Origin: Chelatococcus sp. HY11
GTDB lineage: Bacteria > Pseudomonadota > Alphaproteobacteria > Rhizobiales > Beijerinckiaceae
Assembly: GCF_018398335.1 (NCBI RefSeq)
Contig: NZ_JAHBRX010000002.1
Span: 1,364,001 to 1,428,000, forward strand
DNA: 64,000 nt
Direction of reading: 5' to 3'
Position 1 is the stretch's first letter. The number at the start of each line of letters is the position of its first letter. The notes beneath the pieces are model-generated. The model made no database searches and was not told where the DNA came from. It saw nothing but the letters and a program-made list of their open reading frames with translations. The position numbers were made by a program, and so were the translations under genes. Positions 24,634 to 33,542 of the stretch are shown piece by piece.

Positions 24634-25494
24634 TCAGTGCCTCGCCCTGCGCCGGCCAGAGCCGAGATAGGCCTCGACGACCTGGGGATCGCGCGAGACG
24701 GTCAGATAGTCGCCGTCGGCGATGATCGCGCCGGAACGAAGGACAGTAATGCGATCGGCGATACGAGAGACCAGGCTCATGTTGTGCTCGACCATCAGCA
24801 CCGTCCGATCCGTTCCGATCACCTTGATGAGATCGGCTACACGTTCGACATCTTCGAAGCCGAGGCCCTGGGTCGGCTCATCAAGCAGCATGACTTGCGG
24901 ATCTGTCGCCATGGTCGCCGCCAGTTCGAGCGCACGCTTGCGGCCATACGGCAGGTCACCAGCCCGCCAGTTCGCATAGCTCGTTAGGTCGAAGCTCATC
25001 AGCAACTCGGCGATGCGGGCGTCGGTCTTGTCCCCTTCGGCACCATTTCCAAAAAAGCGCCAGGCATTCACATGTGGGCGCTGTAGTGCGACCCGGATGT
25101 TCTGCGAGACAGTCAGCTTTTCGAAGGTCGCCGAGATCTGGAAAGAGCGAACCAACCCGCGACGCGCCACGAATTCCGGTGCAAGGGTAGTGATGTCCTC
25201 ACCCATGAAGATGATCTGGCCAGCGGTTGGCTGGATGAAGCGCGTCAACAGATTGAAGACCGTTGTCTTGCCGGCGCCGTTGGGACCGATCAAAGCATGC
25301 ACGCCGCCGCAGTGGACTTCCAGATTGAGGTCCTGAACCGCGACGAAGCCGCCAAACGACTTGGAGATGCCTCGCGCCTGGAGCACCGGCGCAGTTCCGC
25401 TTCCGACGCCAGTTCTGGGCTCATTCGAAACGGCGCGAGCGGCTGTTTGTTCTCCATTTTCCGCATGCGTCATCAGGCTCGCGAAAGCAGGCAT
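24634..25494 (-). CDS. Liv-type ABC transporter ATPase (LivG-like)
   Basis: A 286-residue ATP-binding subunit with Walker A GPNGAGKTT, the LivG-type signature DLPYGRKRALELA, Walker B VMLLDEPTQGL and the C-terminal LivG tail (VVEAYLGSG). The N-terminus has about 40 extra residues without family features. The longest frame begins at 25542; ATG 25494 has GAGAGGA close upstream and is preferred. First gene of the leftward transporter operon and divergent from the gene for the binding protein, with 200 bases between the starts. Confidence 0.9.
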   Translation of the reverse strand: MPAFASLMTHAENGEQTAARAVSNEPRTGVGSGTAPVLQARGISKSFGGFVAVQDLNLEVHCGGVHALIGPNGAGKTTVFNLLTRFIQPTAGQIIFMGEDITTLAPEFVARRGLVRSFQISATFEKLTVSQNIRVALQRPHVNAWRFFGNGAEGDKTDARIAELLMSFDLTSYANWRAGDLPYGRKRALELAATMATDPQVMLLDEPTQGLGFEDVERVADLIKVIGTDRTVLMVEHNMSLVSRIADRITVLRSGAIIADGDYLTVSRDPQVVEAYLGSGRRRARH

Positions 25495-25580
25495 CGGGTC
25501 CTCTCCCAAAATTGGCGAGCGTTGTCTCGCTCGCATCTCCAACGGCTCTTTTCTCCGTCTTGACTGATTCCGGAATAGTT

Positions 25581-25592
25581 AGTCTAGTTATG
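25581..25592. promoter_or_regulatory. Candidate HxlR site in divergent transporter promoter
   Basis: AGTCTAGTTATG. A close relative (AGTCTAATAATG on the minus strand) is found at 36180-36191 upstream of the thioesterase operon, and a weaker one at 27993-28003 beside the HxlR gene. A TTGACT (25560-25565) with matching AGTCAA (25595-25600) flanks it. Weak, by-eye evidence for a module-2 operator. Confidence 0.35.
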
Positions 25593-25694
25593 AAAGTCAA
25601 TCGGGATCACCTTGCCCGACAGACTGAAATGGCCGGAACGGCGTTGCCGGACGCGACGCGTCGCCGGCTTGAAAATTCGAGGGAGGTTAGAAGC

Positions 25695-26921
25695 ATGGCA
25701 AAAAAATACTTGGCCGCGCTGGCGCTTACGGCTGCGATTTCGGGATTGGCGGTCTCCGCCGCATGGTCGCAATCGTCCGGGGTTTCCGATGATGTCGTAC
25801 GTATCGGCGTTCTGACGGATATGTCCGGTCAGTTTTCCGACCAGGCCGGCCCGGGTTCCGTAGCCGCGGTCCGCATGGCGGTCGAGGACTTCGGCGGCAA
25901 GGTGCTCGGCAAGCCTGTCGAGGTTATGGTGGCCGACCACCAGAACCGCAATGAGGTCGCGGTCGCAAAGGCCCGCGAGTGGTTCGACGTTCAGAAAGTC
26001 GACATGATCGCCAACCTGATCAACTCGTCGATCGCGCTGTCCGTTGTGTCTATCGCCAAGGAGAAGGACAAAATCGCGATTGTGAACGGCTCGGGCACGT
26101 CACGTCTGACGATGGACGCCTGCACGCCTAACAGCATCCACTATGCCTATGACACTTACGCCCTTGCCAAGGGCACGGGCCAGACACTGATCGAGAAGGG
26201 CGGGACGAGTTGGTTCTTCCTGACCGCCGACTACGCTTTCGGCCATGCGTTGGAGGCGGACACTTCGGCGGCGGTGAAGGCTGCCAAGGGAGACATCGTT
26301 GGATCCGTGCGCTATCCCATCGACACGATGGACCATTCATCGTTCCTGCTGCAGGCACAGGCTTCAAAGGCGAAGGTCGTAGCCATTGCGGGTTCCGGAA
26401 CGGTTTTCGTGAACGCGGTGAAATCCGCCAGGGACTATGGCATCTCGGATGGAGGCCAGACGATCGCCGGCCTCCTCGTCTGGCTGCCGGATACCCACGC
26501 TCTAGGGCTGGATACGGCGCAAGGCATGATCCTCACCGACGCCTTCTATTGGGATCGCGACGAGGCAACGCGTGCCTGGTCGAAGCGCTTCTACGACAAG
26601 ATGGGCCGCATGCCGCATATGGGTGACGCAGGCGACTACTCGTCGACCATGCACTATCTAAAGGCTATCCAAGCTGCCGGCACCGACGATGCCAAGGCTG
26701 TCATGGCCAAGATGAAGTCGACGCCCGTCAACGACTTCTTCGCCAAGGATGGGATCATCCGGGAGGACGGTCGCTTCATCCACGATATGTATGTTTACCA
26801 AGTGAAGTCGCCCCAGGAATCGCAGGCGCCCTGGGACTACTACAAGCTGGTCAAGACGATCCCCCGTGACGAGGCTTTCCGACCACTTTCTGAAAGCACT
26901 TGCCCCCTCGTTAAGAAGTGA
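25695..26921 (+). CDS. ABC transporter substrate-binding protein (Peripla_BP_6)
   Basis: A 408-residue secreted binding protein of the branched-chain amino acid (LivJ-like) family. The N-terminus is a clear signal peptide: two lysines, a hydrophobic core from about 5 to 22, and cleavage near AAWSQ. The mature protein starts with the family strand VVRIGVLTDMSGQFSD. The frame is open to 25512, but ATG 25695 has GGAGG upstream and gives the signal peptide. Divergent from the LivG-like operon and surely its partner. Close relatives often bind aromatic or other organic acids in catabolic clusters; the ligand here is unknown. Confidence 0.93.
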   Translation: MAKKYLAALALTAAISGLAVSAAWSQSSGVSDDVVRIGVLTDMSGQFSDQAGPGSVAAVRMAVEDFGGKVLGKPVEVMVADHQNRNEVAVAKAREWFDVQKVDMIANLINSSIALSVVSIAKEKDKIAIVNGSGTSRLTMDACTPNSIHYAYDTYALAKGTGQTLIEKGGTSWFFLTADYAFGHALEADTSAAVKAAKGDIVGSVRYPIDTMDHSSFLLQAQASKAKVVAIAGSGTVFVNAVKSARDYGISDGGQTIAGLLVWLPDTHALGLDTAQGMILTDAFYWDRDEATRAWSKRFYDKMGRMPHMGDAGDYSSTMHYLKAIQAAGTDDAKAVMAKMKSTPVNDFFAKDGIIREDGRFIHDMYVYQVKSPQESQAPWDYYKLVKTIPRDEAFRPLSESTCPLVKK

Positions 26922-26928
26922 CAGAACA

Positions 26929-26960
26929 TCCGGATCAGGGATCGTATTCCCTGATCCGGA
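26929..26960. terminator. Bidirectional hairpin between convergent genes
   Basis: A perfect 13-base stem: TCCGGATCAGGGA (26929-26941) and TCCCTGATCCGGA (26948-26960) with a six-base loop. It lies just after the binding-protein stop (26921) and includes the last codons and stop of the convergent HxlR gene (stop at 26935). No long T-run follows, so termination may need help, but its place suits both transcripts. Confidence 0.75.
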
Positions 26961-27969
26961 CTTCGCCGTCCTCGGTCATGTCGTAGTTGCGCTCGTATGC
27001 CATTTCCCAAGCGTGGATAGGTTGGCGACATTTGTCGCAAATGACCTTTGGCGTGAAGTCCCGGCCGCAGGTCTTATGGGTGAGGATCATCGGTGGAGCC
27101 TCTTTCGAGAGCCAGCGATCGCCCCAGGCGAGAATGGCCACGAAAGGTCCATAGAGATCCAGCCCCATCGTCGTGAGGCGATACTCGAACCTGTCCGGAA
27201 GGTGCTGGTAGAGGCGTCGCTCAAAGATTCCTTTGTCCACCAGTCGGTTAAGGCGATCTGTCAGGATGTTTGGCGCAATGTTCAGCCGCTCCTGGAATTC
27301 GTCGAAACGGCGCGCCCCGAGGAAGGCTTCGCGGGAGACCTTGAAGGTCCAGCGGTCGCCTATGATCTGCAAGGTGCGCGAGACCGAAGAGGGGCGGCCG
27401 CGATTATAGTGCTCGCTGTCGGACGAACGACGGGACCGCCTAAATTCGACCGGCGCGCTCTTCCCAGCCCCTGGTCCGTCGCGATAGCTGACTTCCCGCG
27501 CTTTAAGTTCCTCGCCGCAGGCTGAACAGGCGACGATCGGCTCGCTATGGCAGGCGCAGTTTTTGTGTATCAACCGCAGCGGGATTCGTGGCGTGCCGTC
27601 GAGCCATTTGTCGCCGAATCGCAGCATCGCGATCATGCTGGGATAAAGATCGAGCCCCATTTCAGTGAGGCGGTACTCGTAACGCGGAGGCCGATCGAGA
27701 TAGGCGAGGCGTTTGAGGATACCCTGATCTGTCAGGCGCTTGAGCCGCTCGGTCAGCGTCTGTCGGGGCACCTTCAGGCGCGCTTGGAATTCATCGAAGC
27801 GCCGGGCGCCGAAGAGACATTCGCGGATGACAAGGAACGCCCACGCGTCGGAGAGGAGCGCGATGGCCCGCCCGACTGAGCAGTTCCGTTCGAGCGAGGT
27901 CGGAGCGGGCACCGCCGCCGCTTCGCCACTTTCCGGCCTCGACGCCTTTGCCGTTGCGGCAGATTTCAC
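26935..27969 (-). CDS. Tandem HxlR-family regulator (two fused winged-helix domains)
   Basis: A 344-residue protein holding two complete HxlR winged-helix domains, whereas the family is normally about 110-170 residues and works as a dimer. The first spans about 25-130 (GARRFDEFQARLKVPRQTL), the second about 205-305 (GARRFDEFQERLNIAPNIL), so the protein looks like a covalent dimer made by duplication. Each domain is followed by a cysteine cluster that could bind zinc (HKNC, then ACSACG; HKTC, then ICDKCR). The longest frame begins with TTG at 27984; GTG 27969 has AGAGG five bases upstream. It probably controls the transporter and the ligase-to-thioesterase operon beside it. Confidence 0.85.
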   Translation of the reverse strand: MKSAATAKASRPESGEAAAVPAPTSLERNCSVGRAIALLSDAWAFLVIRECLFGARRFDEFQARLKVPRQTLTERLKRLTDQGILKRLAYLDRPPRYEYRLTEMGLDLYPSMIAMLRFGDKWLDGTPRIPLRLIHKNCACHSEPIVACSACGEELKAREVSYRDGPGAGKSAPVEFRRSRRSSDSEHYNRGRPSSVSRTLQIIGDRWTFKVSREAFLGARRFDEFQERLNIAPNILTDRLNRLVDKGIFERRLYQHLPDRFEYRLTTMGLDLYGPFVAILAWGDRWLSKEAPPMILTHKTCGRDFTPKVICDKCRQPIHAWEMAYERNYDMTEDGEVRIREYDP

Positions 27970-27992
27970 TCCAGCCTCTTCCAAGAGTTGCG

Positions 27993-28003
27993 ATTGTTTA
28001 GAC
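27993..28003. promoter_or_regulatory. Candidate HxlR site upstream of the HxlR gene
   Basis: Reads GTCTAAACAAT on the minus strand, partly matching the GTCTAGTTAT and GTCTAATAAT cores upstream of the two other module-2 transcription units. It lies just upstream of the regulator's start, in a position for autoregulation. Low confidence. Confidence 0.25.
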
Positions 28004-28076
28004 CTCTACATAGCGGTCCGTCGTCCCGGACGGAACCGCCACCAGGCTTGGCACACTCCGGGCCTGAAGCGCCGAG

Positions 28077-29591
28077 TTACTTCTCCGTCAGCAATTGTCT
28101 GAGCTTAAACCGTTGCACTTTACCCGATCCGGTTCTGGGTATCGCCTCGACGACCACGACGGACTGCGGCGTCTTGTAGCTGGAAAGCCGCGTCCGGCAG
28201 TGCGTCAGTACGGTCTCCTCGTCAAGGTGGTGACCTTCTCGCGGAATGATGAAGGCAACCGGTACTTCCCCCAGGAACTCGTGCGGAATACCGACGACGG
28301 CGCAGTCGAGGACGCTTTCATGGGCGAATATTGCTTCCTCAACCTCGACAGGAGCAATGTTCTGGCCACCGCGAATTATGATCTCCTTGAGCCTCCCCGT
28401 GATGGACAGAAAGCCGAAGCGATCCGCGCGAGCCAGGTCGCCGGTGCGATACCAGCCATCGCGGAGCGCCGCAGCTGTTGCCTCGGGATTGTTATGGTAG
28501 CCGAGCATAACATTCGGACCGCGCACGATCAGCTCGCCCTCGCTTCCGGGCTCGAGGTCCCGGTCATTAGGGTCGACTATCCGGGTCGCCAGTCCGGGCA
28601 GAGGCAAGCCGCAAGAGCCCATGAACCTGCCGCCGCTCGGTGTGTTGATCGTTACCATCGTCGACGTCTCGGTGATACCGTAGCCATCAAGCAGTTTGAC
28701 GCCGAACCAGCTTTCGAACTCGAGGTTGAGCGGGCCGGGAAGGACTGCACCGGCTGAAAGGCAGATGCGTACTTTTGACAGCGTCCGACGACCCTCTTCC
28801 TTCGCCCGTTCGAGCATATAGTGGAACACGGTCGGAACGCCGGGCAACACCGTGATAGGCTCCTGCGTGAGTACCTCGGCCAAGCGCGAGGTGGAGAAGC
28901 TCTCCATCAGGTATTCGCTGGCGCCGGTTGCGACGATGCTGACCACTGCGAGGTTCAGAGCATAGCTGTGGTAGAGAGGCAGCGCATTCAACACGTAGTC
29001 ATCGGCGTTCAATCCGGCGACTGGCGCCCAGCAAGCAGCCGTAACCCACAGCATACCCTGCAGCGACAACACCACTCCCTTCGGCCGCCCGGTTGTGCCG
29101 GACGTGTACACGATGAAGGCCGGTCGTTCGATATCGCGTGGGTCCAGCGGTCCCGCGCCGGGCGGCGCTTCCGTGACCACCGCCCCATTTCCGTTCGCGA
29201 AGGCGAAGAATGCGACCGTGCCGGAAGCCTGCCGCAGGGTCTCGCGCTTCTCCTCACGCGCGAAGGCGGCAACGCACTCCGCGTCGTCGATGCGATAGGC
29301 GATTTCGTCGACTGTGGCCTCGAAGCTTATCGGGACAGCGACGGCGCCGGCCCTGACGATGCCGAGGCAGGCCTCAACCCAATCGACCGAGTTCGGCAGA
29401 TAAATCGCGACGCGATCGCCGGGGGCGACGCCATCGGCCTGCAGGTGCCTGGCGATCCGGGCCGTCCGTTCCGCCAGCTCGCCATAGCTCACGGAACGGT
29501 CTTTGTCCCGGAATGCCAGGGCCTGCGGGCGCTTCGAGGCCTGCCGGCCCAGGAGCTCGCCGATCGGGGCGATGAGATCGGTGATAATCAT
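28077..29591 (-). CDS. AMP-forming acyl-CoA ligase
   Basis: A 504-residue class I adenylate-forming enzyme. The P-loop is YTSGTTGRPKG, followed by DGYGITET, the hinge-region YRTGDLARAD and RLKEIIIRGGQN, and the C-terminal catalytic lysine in RTGSGKVQRFKL. It activates a carboxylic acid with ATP and CoA in the cytoplasm. The longest frame starts at 29684 inside the SDR gene; ATG 29591 has GGAGGA seven bases upstream and fits the family start. It is the last gene of the eight-gene operon, so the pathway passes through a CoA thioester that the enoyl-CoA hydratase and thioesterase of the same operon can handle. Confidence 0.92.
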   Translation of the reverse strand: MIITDLIAPIGELLGRQASKRPQALAFRDKDRSVSYGELAERTARIARHLQADGVAPGDRVAIYLPNSVDWVEACLGIVRAGAVAVPISFEATVDEIAYRIDDAECVAAFAREEKRETLRQASGTVAFFAFANGNGAVVTEAPPGAGPLDPRDIERPAFIVYTSGTTGRPKGVVLSLQGMLWVTAACWAPVAGLNADDYVLNALPLYHSYALNLAVVSIVATGASEYLMESFSTSRLAEVLTQEPITVLPGVPTVFHYMLERAKEEGRRTLSKVRICLSAGAVLPGPLNLEFESWFGVKLLDGYGITETSTMVTINTPSGGRFMGSCGLPLPGLATRIVDPNDRDLEPGSEGELIVRGPNVMLGYHNNPEATAAALRDGWYRTGDLARADRFGFLSITGRLKEIIIRGGQNIAPVEVEEAIFAHESVLDCAVVGIPHEFLGEVPVAFIIPREGHHLDEETVLTHCRTRLSSYKTPQSVVVVEAIPRTGSGKVQRFKLRQLLTEK

Positions 29592-29632
29592 AAGCGTCCT
29601 CCCCAGGACATGTTCTTGGTCGCGGCGATACT

Positions 29633-30391
29633 TCAAAGCATCGCGAACCCGCCGTTGATGCTGATTGTCTGACCAGTGATCCATGCGGCATCGGAGGAGG
29701 CGAGGAACGCCACCATCGGCGCGACGTCAGCGGGCTGGCCAATTCGCTTCAGGGGGTAATTCTTCACCATCTTGGGCAGGTTCTCCGCGAGCCATGCCGG
29801 ATCCGAATGGGCGGACTGAATCATGCCCAACGTGACCGCGTTGCAGGTGACGTCGTAGCGACCGAACTCGCGTGCCAGAGACTTGATCAGAGCGATCGTG
29901 GCGGCGCGGGAGGCAGCAGCCATCGACAGGTTGGCCTCGCCGATACGGGACGAGTCACCACCAAGCGAGATGATCCGACCGCCTTTCCCGGCCGCGAGCA
30001 TGTGGGGCAAGGCGGCTTGGGAGGTGTTGACCGTGCCGAGCAGACCGACATCGATGTGGCGCTTCCACTGCTCGGGCGTGGTCTCCAGAAAGCGAGCGCG
30101 CTGGGCGACACCCGCATTGTTGACGACGATGTCGATGCCCCCCAGTTCGGACACGATTCGATCGACCATCCCTTTAGTCTCGGAAAAGGTAGCGATATCA
30201 GCCTTGCAGCTGATCGCGTTGCCTCCGGCCGCTCTGATCTCCGCTACAACCTGTTCGGCCGCGTCGGCGCTCGATTGGTAGTTCACCGCAACCGCGGCGT
30301 CCTGCGCGGCCAATTCCAGCGCAATCGCCTTGCCGACGTCACGGCCGGCACCGGTCACGAGGGCGACTTTGCCCGAGAGAGAGGAATTCAT
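29633..30391 (-). CDS. SDR-fold protein with degenerate catalytic residues
   Basis: A 252-residue classical short-chain dehydrogenase in length and fold: N-terminal TGAGRDVG, NNAG at 91-94, and a GGF-type C-terminal end. The catalytic tetrad Asn-Ser-Tyr-Lys is missing. Aligned to family members such as 2-hydroxycyclohexanecarboxyl-CoA dehydrogenase, these positions are Gly116, Gly145, Ala158 and Arg162. The NAD loop also carries Asp18 in place of a glycine. The reading frame is intact and is coupled by ATGA to the CoxL-like gene, so this is a conserved product rather than a broken gene. It may have another activity or act as a binding or structural partner. Confidence 0.85.
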   Translation of the reverse strand: MNSSLSGKVALVTGAGRDVGKAIALELAAQDAAVAVNYQSSADAAEQVVAEIRAAGGNAISCKADIATFSETKGMVDRIVSELGGIDIVVNNAGVAQRARFLETTPEQWKRHIDVGLLGTVNTSQAALPHMLAAGKGGRIISLGGDSSRIGEANLSMAAASRAATIALIKSLAREFGRYDVTCNAVTLGMIQSAHSDPAWLAENLPKMVKNYPLKRIGQPADVAPMVAFLASSDAAWITGQTISINGGFAML

Positions 30392-32787
30392 ATGTTGGTC
30401 CTTTCCGGAGGGTTTTTCGCGCGGGCTGCCTCGACCAGTCGGAAGATCCGGTCGGGCGTGACGGGAAGGGTGTCGATTTCGATGCCGAGTGGAGATAGGG
30501 CGTCGGATACGGCGTTGGCGATGGCAGCCGGAGCGCCGATGGTTCCGCCTTCACCCATGCCTCGGAAGCCGCCGATCGTGTCGGGCAGTTCGGCTTCGAC
30601 ATGGACAATGCCGATCGGCGGAATGATTGACGCAACCGGCGCGAGGTAGTCGGCCAAGCTGGCAGTTACGCACTGCCCGTGGTCGTCATGCACCACCTCT
30701 TCGAGTAGCGCGGCGCCAATGCCTTGGGCGACAGCACCGTGGACTTGACCGTCGACGATCATCGGGTTGATGATCCGGCCGCAATCCTCGGCGACGACGA
30801 AGCGCTTCACCGTTACCCCGAATGTCTCCGGGTCTATCTCGACCATCGCGAGATGCGTCGAGGAGCAAGCGGTTCCGAAATACGGGTCGTAGCTCTGCGT
30901 TGCGACGAGGTCCTCGCGCTGATCATGGGGGATGCGACCCATCTCGGCGTACACCGCGTGGGCGATCTCTTTGAAGGTCAGCGTGCGGTTGGATGAGCGC
31001 GACCTTACAACGCCTTGCGAGGCCTCGAGATCCTCGACGGGAACCTCCATCAGGTGAGCCGCGGCCTTAAGCACCTTCGCCTTGACGACATGCGACGATT
31101 TCGTTGCAGCTCCGCCGGCAAGCACGGCCGAACGGCTGGCGTAGGTCCCGGTGCCCATCGGAACGAGCGCGGAATCCCCGTGACGGACCTCGATATCCTC
31201 CATGCGACAGCCGAGTTCGTCGGCAATGACCTGCGCCAGCGTCGTCTCAAGGCCTTGGCCGTGCGATGAAATACCGAAGTCGGCGGTGATCGCACCCGTC
31301 GCGTCGATCGTGATCTTTGCGGTCTCGACGCCGGTATTAATCGGCATGCCGGGAGCCACCGCAATGCGTGAACCGATCCCCGTCAATTCAGCATAACTGG
31401 CGAAACCGATGCCGACCAACCGGCCCTGGGCGCGGGCCTTATCGCGCTCGCGAACCAAAGCCGGGTAGTCGGCGTGATCGCAGGCAGCTTGCAGACACTC
31501 CTGAAAGGCGGAGCGATCCCAGATGATGCCGGAGCCCGTCCGGTAAGGGAACTCGTCGGCATTGACCAGATTGCGCCGCCGAATGTCTGCTGGATCGAGC
31601 TTCAGCTTTCGTGCGGCCATATCGACCAGGCGTTCCATTGCGAAGGTCGAGGACGGACGACCGACGCCACGATACGGGCCAGTCGGTGGTTTGGGGGTAA
31701 GAACTCCCCGGACCCGACCGCGATAGGCCGTCATGCGATACGGGCCTGGCAGGAAACTGACGACTTGGACAGGTTCGAGCGCACCGGTCCACGGATAAAT
31801 CGAATAGGCACCGATATCGCCGATGACGTCAGCGCGCAGACCCAGCAGATGACCCTCTTCGTCAACGGCAAGCTCGGCGTCTATTAGTTCGTCGAAAGCT
31901 TGGCTGGTCGCCGTCAAGTCCTCAAGCCGATCGCTGACGAACTTAATCGGCCGGTCGAGTTTACGTGCGAGCACGCAGACCAGAAGCTCCTCGTGATAAA
32001 GCGATCCCTTGCCGCCGAAGCTACCGCCGACATCCGGGGCCACGACGCGCATGCGATTGCCCGGCAAGTCGAGGCACCTAGAAAGAACGTCCCGGATGAT
32101 TCCCGGAATATTGGTCGACGAGTGGAGGGTCAGCGCCTGCTTGCGACGACCCCATTCTGCGAGGTAGGAGCGCGTCTCCATCGCCACCGCCGTTTTGCGT
32201 GTCATCCGGAAGCGTGCGCGCACCGTGAGATGGGCTTGGGCGAAGACCTCGTCGACTTCACCTCGCTGGAACTCGCGAGAGACGATGACGTTCGTCCCAG
32301 CCTCTTCGTGAAGGAGCGGTGCGTCCGGCGCGGCGGCATCGACCTGCCGGATTGCAAAGGGCAATGGCTCGTATTCGATGACAATGCGTTCGACGGCATC
32401 TTCAGCCGCATAACGACTGTCAGCCACGACCGCGATCACGGGTTCCCCGACATAGCGCACCTTGCCACGTGCGAGCGGCCAAATCGGGGTCGCGTAGTAG
32501 TTCTTCATCTTCGAGGTCGGGATCGCCGGCGACAGGTCGGGTTCCAGATCTGAGGCATCGAAGACGGCGACGACGCCCGGGACGTCGAATACGTCGCCAA
32601 GAGCGATCGACCGGATTGTGGCATGCGGCTGGTCGCTGCGACACAGGGCGACGTGAAGCGTGCCTTTTGGTGTTATGTCATCGACATAGCGCCCATTACC
32701 AGACAACAGGCGGGGGTCCTCGGTCCGCTTAATACGCGCGCCGACGAGCTTGGGCCGGAGCTCCACCGAGGCATTGACTTGGGTCAT
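30388..32787 (-). CDS. Molybdenum hydroxylase large subunit (CoxL form II-like)
   Basis: A 798-residue Mo-cofactor subunit. It has the GGSFGGKGS loop near 253, the active-site loop PYRGVGR near 370, and the catalytic glutamate near 745 in GMGEGG. True CO dehydrogenases have a cysteine-bearing AYRCSFR loop; here it is the form II type, so the substrate is not CO. It should oxidise an aldehyde or hydroxylate a ring. The start at 32787 overlaps the lactonase stop by four bases. Together with the CoxS and CoxM genes encoded upstream it makes a heterotrimer, and the CoxG-like gene beyond the operon supports that. Confidence 0.92.
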   Translation of the reverse strand: MTQVNASVELRPKLVGARIKRTEDPRLLSGNGRYVDDITPKGTLHVALCRSDQPHATIRSIALGDVFDVPGVVAVFDASDLEPDLSPAIPTSKMKNYYATPIWPLARGKVRYVGEPVIAVVADSRYAAEDAVERIVIEYEPLPFAIRQVDAAAPDAPLLHEEAGTNVIVSREFQRGEVDEVFAQAHLTVRARFRMTRKTAVAMETRSYLAEWGRRKQALTLHSSTNIPGIIRDVLSRCLDLPGNRMRVVAPDVGGSFGGKGSLYHEELLVCVLARKLDRPIKFVSDRLEDLTATSQAFDELIDAELAVDEEGHLLGLRADVIGDIGAYSIYPWTGALEPVQVVSFLPGPYRMTAYRGRVRGVLTPKPPTGPYRGVGRPSSTFAMERLVDMAARKLKLDPADIRRRNLVNADEFPYRTGSGIIWDRSAFQECLQAACDHADYPALVRERDKARAQGRLVGIGFASYAELTGIGSRIAVAPGMPINTGVETAKITIDATGAITADFGISSHGQGLETTLAQVIADELGCRMEDIEVRHGDSALVPMGTGTYASRSAVLAGGAATKSSHVVKAKVLKAAAHLMEVPVEDLEASQGVVRSRSSNRTLTFKEIAHAVYAEMGRIPHDQREDLVATQSYDPYFGTACSSTHLAMVEIDPETFGVTVKRFVVAEDCGRIINPMIVDGQVHGAVAQGIGAALLEEVVHDDHGQCVTASLADYLAPVASIIPPIGIVHVEAELPDTIGGFRGMGEGGTIGAPAAIANAVSDALSPLGIEIDTLPVTPDRIFRLVEAARAKNPPERTNI

Positions 32788-33542
32788 TCGTAGAAGTCCT
32801 GGCCTTTGCGCAGCGCTGTCCATTGCGCGTCGTCGTGACCGAAGATCACGGTGGCGCCTTCTGCTTCGAAGCGCCTGATTTCAACAAGTGATGCGGCTGC
32901 TTGCTCTTGGTTCCAGTTGTTCTTCGCCAATACGCCGTCAAGCGAGGCGCGCATCGGAGCCGCGTCGACCGCGAGAAGGAAGCGCCCTTCACGGTCGAGT
33001 TGCACGAGAACGCCCGTCGTTCCCGGTGTGTGACCGGGAAGCGGGACAAGCACGATCCGGCCATCGTCAAAAAGGTCGTGTCGCCCGTCAAACGTTGTGA
33101 AGCCGTTTGGCTGGTCCCATTCCCCGGGGAGATAGCCTTGCTTGGCTGCTCCCTCGGCCTTGGCCGTTTCGAGCTCGGCGGCATGGCACATGATCTTCGC
33201 GTGGCGGAAGGCCTCGTTGCAGCCGCAGTGATCGGGGTGGAGGTGGGAGCAAACGACGATGTCGATGTCACTCGGCTGGAGGCCGAGTCGAGCAAGCTGC
33301 GGAACGACCGTGTCATCGGTGTCGAAGATCGGCGTCATGATCCGAGCCAAGCCGCCCCAACGCCCTTCCGGATCGGCCGCGGCCTGCGGACTGCAGCCGG
33401 TGTCGATGAGCACGTTGCCCTGCGGATGACGGATCAGCGTGCAGAAGACCGGGATTTCGATCGTCTCGTCCTTGGCGGCGCCCGGCTGGTAGATCGAACG
33501 ACGCATGCGCAGGCGCCCGCCTGAAAGGAAGTGAAGCTTCAT
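32784..33542 (-). CDS. Metallo-beta-lactamase fold hydrolase, lactonase-like
   Basis: A 252-residue protein of the N-acyl-homoserine lactonase branch of the metallo-beta-lactamase fold. The dinuclear zinc motif HxHxDH is in CSHLHPDHCG, with further ligands in LVPLPGHTPG, AVDAAP and IFGHDD. It is coupled by 4-base overlaps on both sides between the CoxS and CoxL genes, which breaks the usual contiguity of these subunit genes. That makes a role in the same pathway likely: opening of a lactone formed by oxidation of a cyclic hemiacetal or ketone. Quorum quenching is possible but less supported by context. Confidence 0.88.
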   Translation of the reverse strand: MKLHFLSGGRLRMRRSIYQPGAAKDETIEIPVFCTLIRHPQGNVLIDTGCSPQAAADPEGRWGGLARIMTPIFDTDDTVVPQLARLGLQPSDIDIVVCSHLHPDHCGCNEAFRHAKIMCHAAELETAKAEGAAKQGYLPGEWDQPNGFTTFDGRHDLFDDGRIVLVPLPGHTPGTTGVLVQLDREGRFLLAVDAAPMRASLDGVLAKNNWNQEQAAASLVEIRRFEAEGATVIFGHDDAQWTALRKGQDFYE

